A DNA stretch of 64,000 nucleotides from Crambe crambe (taxonomy: Eukaryota > Porifera > Demospongiae > Poecilosclerida > Crambeidae), in the NCBI GenBank assembly GCA_963924555.1, contig OZ004584.1, positions 2,789,001 through 2,853,000 on the forward strand, read 5' to 3'. Below the pieces are notes generated by a model, which saw only the letters and a list, made by a program, of their open reading frames with translations, was not told where the DNA came from and searched no databases. Shown piece by piece: positions 56,175-64,000 of the stretch (the first letter of the stretch is position 1; each line of letters begins with the position of its first letter). Position numbers and translations under genes: made by a program.

Positions 56175-58030
56175 CATAGATACTATAGACTACGTAACCG
56201 GGATAGGAAACCGCATTAACCCGTGTACAAAAATTACGGGCACACAGTGTTACGGTTTCTGCGCATGTGTGGAGCCATAGTAACAGGTGAAAGAGAGACA
56301 AGTATTCCAGCTCATTTCCTCCAGGTAGGTGAATGGCGAATAGAAACCAGATAAAAAGGAGGACTTATGTAGTGACTATGATATATTACAATTGTGCATG
56401 CAATATTCTGCATGGTCCTGGTTAAAACTGGGTATTGTTCTGGATGCTTAGTGAAATTTAGCTAAAACTCCCTCTAGTTAGCTATTTATAAAGCAAAATA
56501 CAGGTTTCAATTGTCATATTGATTGCTTTTAATCCCATGAATGGGAATTCTATTAGTGATAAAGACATAGTATTGTTCCTGCAAACATCTTCACTTCTCC
56601 TTGCATATTTTTAATGTCCCTCTTTTGGAAAGTGCACTTGTTATTTGTTCATACAAAGCAATTATTTCAGAAGTAACTTCTTATGTGTGTGGGAATCTAT
56701 AAGAAGTATTCAACCAAGTAGTTAGCTGATAGAAATAAATTAGTTCTTGTGTGGGCCACTTAATAGTGTAACTTTTTAGTTGCAGGCATAATATATTCAT
56801 GGTCAGCTTAGAATGCCTTAGATTTGAGCCCAAGAAACATTTATAAAGAGTGAAGAAGAGGACGCTTGCAGAATCTGAAGTACTATAAAATTGATGTATA
56901 CACATAGCTAGGCTGCAGAAGTAAGGGTATCTTTTCCTTTACCTCCTCAATTGTGTGCGGATTTGGTATCACTCTAACAACACATGGAAGGGATATCTCT
57001 TCCAGAGGGATGGATAAAGTGTACTGATTCCATGGAAGACATTCTAGTATTTGCCTAGCTAACCATCAATGTTCACCCCCTTTCAGCTAAGGCTACCATG
57101 CTTTTGAAAATAGACAAGGAATAAAGGTGGAGTCTCAGCTATAATGGTGTTTCGGTGTAAGTGGGCCAGTGCAGTCTTTTTAGTGACATTCCTCCTAAAC
57201 TTACCAGTGCGAAAGCTGTTATCAACCTGCTTTCTACATTCCAAAAAATAGTGGGAATCCGGTGAATGACTTCAGGCAGCTTGTGGATGCTCATGGGGCA
57301 GAATTCTTTGATTCCACACAGGTAGCTATGTGTACATGCTAGCTCTTTAGCTATGACATGTAGTAATTGTCTACATCATAGGAAATCAACGAATAGCAAG
57401 TATCGATAGTTGTGGTGACACCATCAGACATGTAGCCTGTGAGCTTCTAATTCCCACATCTGGCAAGTGTGTACGTTGTAAGAGGTGCATAAATTTTAGA
57501 GGCTGTCTCAGGGTCCAGTCAAGTCATCTGGTAAGCAGGTCATTAAATCGAACTGATCCTCAGAGCCATACACCTTACCACACCCTGTCAAGTGACGAGA
57601 TGAAGGCTAGAATCAGTAAGCTGCACAGTGAGCTAAAGCTGAAGCAGCTTCCACCCACTGTACCAGATGCCTGAGGAGTTGGTAGCAGAAAACCATCGTC
57701 CTTAAGAATATCCTTAACGGCATCTAAGCATCACCTGGTAGAGAAAAAAATAATAGCTAGAGCTTACCACTGTAGTAGTTTGTAGGTTATACAGTTGTAG
57801 CTACAAACCAGCTAACTCACCAGAAAAAGATGCATTTGCAGCTAAAATCTCCCCAGAACTGGAAGCTACAGCCATGTCCTTTTCTTTACGAGTCTCTGCG
57901 GGGTCTGGGCTCCATAAAGGAAGGGCTGGTTGTACTTGTAGGTTATGCTACAAACCCACCCCGTAACACAGAGTGCCCGGAGAAAAAAATTGGGTTTCCT
58001 ATCCCGGTTACGTAGTCTATAGTATCTATG
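56175..58030. mobile_element. DNA transposon with 38-bp perfect TIRs; P-superfamily candidate
   Basis: CATAGATACTATAGACTACG at the left is mirrored exactly at the right for 38 bp (through CCGGGATAGGAAACC). GTCCGGG is present directly on both sides (56,168-56,174 and 58,031-58,037), a 7-bp TSD. Drosophila P elements prefer the 8-bp target GTCCGGAC and have TIRs starting CAT, so P-type is suggested. Inside, 57,430-57,665 reads as a degraded protein (SGKCVRCKRCINFRGCLRVQ, SSDEMKARISKLHSELKLK). No intact transposase. Superfamily is inference. Confidence 0.6.
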
Positions 58031-58159
58031 GTCCGGGTGTGACTATTTGACTGCCACACGGGAGTGGGTGTGGTTAAAGAATACTCGCGCATGCCCGCTG
58101 CTCGCCATGGATACGTGCATCGTTCTTCAAAAGATTATCAGCGCTTAAGATTTGTCATC

Positions 58160-61100
58160 ATGAAGGTAAGTAGCTAGTTTTGCATTTTTTAAGAGATATT
58201 TTATCCTCTTTTATATTATTGTTACTAGCTACAGGTGTTGCTCCTATTTGGTGAGTGTTGTGTTTGTATTTTCCCCCTTTAACTCATTAACTAGACTAAT
58301 AGCTGTATCCCAGTATGTATAATGTGTGTATACAAGTGAAGGGGAAAGAATTTATGCTAAATAAAAAGGCCATGTAGGGTTAGTCTGTACTTTTACCTAT
58401 AGCAGTTCCTAGCTGTGAACATGTTGCCTTCAATAATAATCCCTACATCACTGCCTCCCACCAAGCTGCTTTAATTGTTCATGTCAGTGTAAAAGTGTTC
58501 TGCTTGGTTTAGGCAATAATGTAGGAATATTGAAGGCAGCATAATTTTGATGTTTGCTCACAGAAATTCTATAGGTACAGACCTACATGGCCTTTTTATT
58601 TAGCATAATTTTTCCCCCTTCACTTGTTTATTTACTTTTTATATGACCTTTGCACGTGATAGTGACAGACACACGCACAAATGATGTCATTTTTAAATGG
58701 CTGACATATATCGTCGATATAAGTGATTATTTTGGAGGAAAAACTCTATGGTAAAAGCACAGTATGTACAAGTTGGTATGAATTTGATGAAAGGATCATG
58801 AAGTTACAGCCTGCTAAGAAGATGAATCTGATGATGACAGAAGCATAAAAATTTCACATTTAGACCGGCAGCTGTGCTGATTGTTGACACTTTGAGTGGA
58901 CATATCATCATCTACTGCATAGTTTTCCAGATACAAGCAGTTTAGTTGAGCCTGTATATAGCAAGAACAGAAGCGATACAGAGAGTCATAGTTTGTATTA
59001 TTCTATGAGAGAAGCCACACCAATTCCAGACTAACCCTACATGCACTCTCTGATAATATATAATGGCGAACTGCCAAAAAAATTACTAGCTACAGCAAAC
59101 TAGCTGCCTCATTATGAAAATATCCTCTATCAGCTCAATCTGTAGGCATAATGTGTCTTCTAGACTCGGTCAGCATGCTGATTAAAGCAAGCCCACACGC
59201 TAATTAAAATACAACCTTTCAAGGATCATTGGGAAGCACTTTGGACTGATTGCTACCAGCATAAAGGATAGCCTCATAACCAGTTTCTGAAAATGCTTTG
59301 TTCACCGGCACAATGCTGCACATAGCTTAGCGAACTTTTGGTTAAAACAGTTACAGTAAAGCAGCAAAAAAAAAAAAAAAAAAAAGGAAAAAAACAAACC
59401 AAAAAACAAAACAAAAAAAAAACAAGAGAAGGAGCCTTACCTAGCTTGCACTATTCAAAGCAAAAATGAATAACCTGGGTATCCTTATTTCATGATCTTG
59501 CTAGTTTGCAGTATTATCTTCAAAGAAAACAACTTAACAACAAAGCTCCACATTCGTAGGTGTGCATACTATTCCACTAATGTGTCTGCCATGGGCTTCA
59601 ATTCACACTTGTTCCACATCTTACACCAATCTGATGAAATCTGATATCATGTAGAGTAATTATTCATGGATATGAGATGCTATAGTTGAAAAATACAGTT
59701 TCATACTAACTGATAAGATCCTCTAAAGTACTGCTGTTGACTGTCTATTGTATATTCCAGTTCTATAAACTAAGATGCAAGGTTTCTATGTAGTTAATGA
59801 GTGATTCAATCAGCTTGCAGTTGCTGCATAGTTATGCTAGCTACATAAAGCTCAAGAAGCTTTTTGTAAGTATTAAGAAGAAGTTTAAGTAATAGGACAT
59901 CGCATATTATTAGTAATGATTGCACGTATATGTAATCGAACATGGGTAAGGGATTGATTACACAAGTAATTTTAGATTAATTATTCAGCGAGCGAGCTGA
60001 CTCTCAGGTCATTCATTGAATATTATGTATCTAGATCTACACTCCAAAATGTCCCAGGGGTACATACTCATTGTGCGATAGTAGCTCCCTGCATGTGCAT
60101 AATGCCATGTTCCAATTATAATGGCATACACTGTATTGATTTTTATAGCCTCTCCGAGTTGAAGCACAAATGAATATCAGCTCTAAAAGCCTATAGAAAT
60201 ACTTGCTCATTTGCTGTAAAAATAATTTTGCACTCTGTACGGAATGGGTGTGGCTTCTCTCATTTGAATAATACAAAACTGGACTCTCTGTATCTCTTCT
60301 ATTCTCAACTAAACTTCTTAAATCTGGAAAAGAATGCAGAAGATGATGATATATCCGCTCAAACTCCTCCAGAACAGCGTCAACAATCAGCACCAGCTGC
60401 CGTCTAAATCTAAAATTTTTATGATTCGTTCATCATCATCATCATCAGATTCATCTTCTTGCCAGGCTCTACGTATCTCCATGATCCTTTCACATACAAC
60501 AATCAAATTCATATCAGCTTGTGCAGTTATAACCTCACGATCTGCTTTTACCACCGTTATATCCACAGCTTCCCTTCAAAATTTTAAAACGACATCATTT
60601 GTCATGCACGCGCGTCTCTCACTATCATGTGCACGTACGTACGCAACTATTTTTACTTGAAAGCAATATTCAACCTTTAGGTCATACAAAAAGTAAACAA
60701 ACAAGTGAAAGGAAAAAAAATTATGGGGTTAGTCTGTACTGTAACAGTTTCTGTCAACAAAAATCAAAATTATGCTGGCTTCAATAATAATCCCTACATC
60801 ACTGCCTAAACCAAGCAGAACACTTTTATACTGACATGAACAATTAAAGCAGCTTGGTGGGAGGCAGTGATGTAGGGATTATTATTGAAGGCAGCATAAT
60901 TTTGATTTTTGTTGACAGAAACTGTTAAAGTACAGACTAACCCTAGCCTCGTACCCAGGCCTTATTAAAATAAGGGCCTGGTATCCACTGTTTGCGCGTG
61001 CGTGACCCCAGCATCTATGAATATCATTATAGTGTGCGGATGACGCCGTAGAGTGGGAGGTGCTAATTTGATGACTCGATCTTTGCCGCAGGAACAAGAC

Positions 61101-63826
61101 TCAGTAGCCAAGTTCTCCTTGGAAGCAGACTTTAAAGAGGTGATTATGGAGGCCTTCACATACTTCTTTCTCAATCCTCTGACCTGATCCTCCATCTGGA
61201 GCAAGAACTGCGCTTCTCTTCCCAGCTAGCTACCACCTCTTTTTCTTATTAAAGAATCTCGCGCGGCCAGACCTTTCCGAGACAAATGGAAGTTCTGGTG
61301 GTCCACTACAAACGGCAGAACTTAGCTCTTCCCAAAACCAGTCGGCAGACATAAAAATACTTCGTAGACAGACCTGATGGGCCAAGCTCTGTTCCTCCAC
61401 ATAAGGCAAGCCCAACGTCTCCAAGCCTTGGAAAGCGACGGCGTCAGAGAAACAAGTATCATTGCCGCTGGTAGCCACATTGGTGGAGAAGCACCCTGGC
61501 TCTGTTGTAACTAGCCGTCATAGAAACAAGGCCCCGCCCAATATATTGTGACGTGTTACGTATCCTAAAATTTCCAAAAGTGCACAAATTCACGGAAAAC
61601 CGTGAAAAACTAGCACATGCGCAAACAGTAGATACCAGGCCCTTATTTTAAATTTAATAAGGCGCCTGGGTACGAGGCTAAGACTAACCCTACATGCCAT
61701 GGCCTTTTTATTTAGCATAAATTTTTTTCCTTTCATATATTATAACTCAGATGGTGTGATATTCACATGGTAAAACTGGGTGAAATTTACCATCTGAGCT
61801 ACGTATATTATATACGAGTGTGATTAGGGGAAAATAATTGCATATAAATTAAATGTTTAATGTAGCAGGCTAAATAACTAGACAATGCATTCAATTCTGA
61901 ACCCACCAATGCTATTCCATTGTAATCATGTTGAGACATTTCACTCACAGCTTTTGCTGCTTTATGCTGCCCCGTCTTGTTGGTATCTTCTCTATGCATT
62001 GGTCCTGATGGCACTCGGTATCAAATAAATCAAACATTTCCATTAGATCACTGCAATAACTGGTACGTTCAGAGTATAAATGTTATTCAAACAATTTAAC
62101 TGAATTGTTATTGTATGCAGTACATGTCTTGGTGGTGTTCTTATGTCATGTACAGAAATGAGATGTGAAGATATTTTTATGTGTCCAGTACCTTCTCCTG
62201 GAAATTGTACTAATGCATGCACCGGTTATAATAACTGTAGCGGTGGACAGATATGCTGCCCTGGTGTTAATGGCTGTCTTATTGGTGGCTGTGTTACTCC
62301 TAGACAACCTGCAAATGGCACTTGTTTCGGTCCTAATGGGACTCGGTATCAAGTCAATCAAACATTTCCACTGGGAGATCGATGCAACTACTGGTATCTG
62401 ATAATTGACGAAGTTATTTTAGTAAAGAGAGCGGATCACGGCATCATAATACTACATGCTAGAAATAATTATAGAGACACTGACAGCTAATTTTAATACT
62501 AATTTTTCCTAGCTCTGTGATATTCAAGGGCTACGTAGCTACATAGCTGCTATGTATAATACATATGTAATTGACTGAAATGTTTTTGTCTGCAGTACAT
62601 GTCTTCCCTCCGGTCGAGTATCATGTACAAATATGATATGCAGAACTGTTTTTGGAGTGTGTCCAATACCTTCTCCTAGCCAAGGAAATTGTACTAATCC
62701 ATGTAACACTGATAGTGACTGCGGTGGACGGATGTGCTGTCCAGGTGTAAATGGATGTCCTAGAGGTGGCTGTGTTACTCCAAGGCAATTTTCAGATGGT
62801 ACTTGTTTTGGTCATACTGGCATTCGGTACCAAGTCAATGATACATTTCCAGCGGGAGATCAATGCAACAACTGGTATGTGAATGCATTATCTAAACTGT
62901 TTGGTACATTATTATATCTGATTCTGGTAATTATCAATGTACGCAGTGCAGATTAAAATTTAATATTCATGCTATAGTTAACATTAATTTCGATCCCGTT
63001 GGGGATATGGCCATTCATTGTGCACATGTGCAATCCCCACACTTCCACTCTGTGCTGAGCCCAGTATCCACTAGGGGCAGGGAGACCGGGCAACCTTCCT
63101 TAGCAAGTTGACGGTCATTAAGGTTGCCTGGATGTCAGGGCTAACAGTACTATAGGGCCATTGTTTATTAGCCTTGGCGAGTGGCTCCTACATATAAACT
63201 ATCACCCCTTATCCATCTCGTAGACTAGCCAGGGGACCAGCAAACAAATTATAATGACAGCTGATCGTTATTGCTCCTCTTTCTTATACAGTACTTGTGT
63301 TGCTCCCGGAGTGATAACTTGTACAAGAGAAAGGTGCACTAACAATGACGATATCCCCTGCTCTATCCGTCATGTACCCGGGGATTGTAGAAACAATACT
63401 AATCGTTACTTCTTTGACCCCTCTACCTCTGCTTGTCTCAACTTCAGTGGAGGATGCGCAGGGGAAAACCTTGTTGAATTCAGTACTCCACTGGCTTGCT
63501 TTCAGCACTGCATGATTGAAAGTGAGTGTTATACATCTCTATGGCTTCAAACCATAACTACATTTATTGTGATCAAGTCCAAGTTATCCAATTGCTTCAG
63601 GCTTAAATTCCTAGAATATTTTTTACAGGCATTTGCAGTGCACCAGTCTATCCTCCTGGTTATGATCCTTCTCGTTGTAATATAACTCTTAGAAGATGGA
63701 CTTTTAACAATGTGTCTAGAAGATGTGAAGAATTCGGTTTCTCTTTATGTGGACAGCCTACTGGATTTACTGTATTCAATGATTCACAATCATGCACTAG
63801 ACTCTGTGTTAATCATGCAGTCCCAG
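58160..63826 (+). CDS. Secreted WAP/VWC/Kunitz multi-domain protein (3' end outside window)
   Basis: Exons in consistent phase: 58160-58165 (ATG AAG), 58235-58250 (16 nt), 61951-62062, 62121-62393, 62596-62874, 63292-63521, 63629-63826. The N-terminus MKVLLLFAFAALCC is a signal peptide. The exons at 62,121 and 62,596 each encode the second half of a VWC-like module, an eight-Cys WAP core (CCPGVNGC...GGC) and the first half of the next VWC (GTCFGPNGTRYQVNQTF). Both are phase 2-2, so they look like a tandem exon duplication. Exon 63,292 ends in a Kunitz-like domain (CSIRHVPGDC, RYFFDPSTSAC, FSGGC, CFQHC) with one spacing each side of canonical; exon 63,629 is a second, more diverged one. Probably an extracellular protease inhibitor or matrix protein. 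The 3.7-kb intron 3 is full of repeats. It continues past 64,000. Confidence 0.72.
58332..58627. mobile_element. Foldback MITE (ACAAGTGAAGGGGAAAGAAT family)
   Basis: ATAAAAAGGCCATGTAGGG is mirrored by CTACATGGCCTTTTTAT. The internal ATAATAATCCCTACATCACT and AATGTAGGAATATTGAAGG pair is partly decayed. It lies in intron 3 of the WAP/VWC/Kunitz gene. Confidence 0.75.
58860..60660. pseudogene. Inverted pair of decayed transposon-protein fragments
   Basis: 60,230-60,660 on the minus strand reads VKADREVITAQADMNLIVVC, an Asp-rich stretch, then RQLVLIVDAVLEEFERIYHH and SFPDLRSLVENRRDTESPVL with a frame break between, a helical protein of the type found in transposons. 58,860-59,040 on the plus strand is a more decayed copy (CGGCAGCTGTGCTGATTGTT, GAGAAGCCACACCAATTCC). 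The region between (59,041-60,036) has an A-rich tract (59,365-59,430) and no gene. Family not identified. Confidence 0.4.
60944..61680. mobile_element. 737-bp MULE-like element carrying a RecQ-like helicase fragment
   Basis: TAGCCTCGTACCCAGGC and GCCTGGGTACGAGGCTA are perfect inverted ends. The inversion continues through GGGCCTGGTATCCACTGTTT. AGACTAACCC (10 bp) flanks both sides (60,934-60,943 and 61,681-61,690). The sister MITE at 58,332 shows the uninterrupted AGACTAACCC. TIR family and TSD size agree with the element at 17,107-21,501. Confidence 0.8.
60965..61500 (-). pseudogene. RecQ-like helicase fragment in the MULE-like element (copy B)
   Basis: Minus strand: FQGLETLGLPYVEEQSLA, then after a one-base shift IRSVYEVFLCLPTGFGKS (Walker A with an in-frame stop just after), VLPFVVDHQNFHLSR, and after another shift LMEDQVRGLRKKYVKASIITS-type sequence (motif Ia region). 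This is the RecQ order: EEQ segment, motif I, motif Ia. The downstream DEAH and helicase C domain are absent. Not functional as it stands. Confidence 0.65.
61736..61950. other. End of intron 3 of the WAP/VWC/Kunitz gene
   Basis: A short inverted pair, AACTCAGATGGTGTGATATT and GAAATTTACCATCTGAGCTA, flanks about 60 bp at 61,745-61,800. The acceptor TTTCACTCACAG precedes the exon at 61,951. Nothing else. Confidence 0.4.
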
Positions 63827-64000
63827 GTGAGGTTAATACACATTATAATGAAGTCAGTCCCAGAAAATATCCATTACCTCTCATGGTGAAATCCATCATG
63901 CTTGATATAATACATGGTAAACTCAATTTCTAGTATCCGTAAGTTTCGGCCATTGACAATGGTTCGATTTCTCTCCTGATCTAAGGGGGTGTGGTTATCA

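Larger units (their letters stand above)
60701..61735. mobile_element. Foldback MITE split by a MULE-like element
   Basis: ACAAGTGAAAGGAAAAAAAA at the left and TAGCATAAATTTTTTTCCTT at the right are the arms. The inner arms GGTTAGTCTGTACTGTAACA and TGTTAAAGTACAGACTAACC are interrupted at AGACTAACCC by the element at 60,944-61,680. Confidence 0.7.

Overview
This is a eukaryotic, almost certainly metazoan, window: AT-rich, with many short GT-AG introns, secreted or membrane genes with animal extracellular modules (PSI-like, WAP, VWC, Kunitz, LDLa-like) and very dense mobile DNA. The constant TAGCTAGCTA-type sequence, the small introns and the pogo/hAT/RecQ-type repeat proteins suggest a demosponge. 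That assignment is inference. I see no tRNA, rRNA or CRISPR.

Layout. (1) 1-12,140: the 3' 12 exons of a CYP46-like cytochrome P450 (+), then a small PTTG1IP-like membrane protein gene (+) whose second intron holds a dead pogo-like transposon, itself split by a composite hairpin element. A second composite element (-) follows. (2) 12,466-21,888: a second P450 copy (-), now a pseudogene, with a MULE-like element containing a full-length LINE in its first intron. (3) 22,974-29,213: a large composite repeat array containing an apparently intact hAT element. (4) 30,850-50,940: a large inverted repeat. Each arm (about 7 kb) carries a P450 copy (+ at 31,751-36,521, frameshifted; - at 45,033-50,018, intact, 510 aa) and an LTR-retrotransposon fragment. 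The spacer holds a second PTTG1IP-like gene and a second dead pogo copy. Regions 1 and 2 are an older copy of region 4, so P450(+)/PTTG1IP-like(+)/P450(-) is duplicated as a roughly 17-kb module. (5) 51,100-55,700: a palindromic satellite, nested small hAT-like elements, a mucin-like exon broken by a transposon, and a convergent small Cys-rich gene. (6) 56,175-58,030: a DNA transposon with 38-bp terminal inverted repeats (TIRs). (7) 58,160 to the window end: a secreted multi-domain protein (WAP/VWC modules, then Kunitz-like) with an intron full of repeats, including a second MULE-like element with a RecQ-like helicase fragment.

How it fits together. The host genes are one P450 family (four copies: one intact, two broken, one cut by the window edge but intact as far as seen), two PTTG1IP-like copies, and three extracellular-protein genes. 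Most other DNA is transposon-derived. Several insertions can be read exactly from their target site duplications (TSDs) and from empty sites in the sister duplicate. Exon boundaries come from GT-AG sites, reading phase and agreement between copies, not from transcripts.
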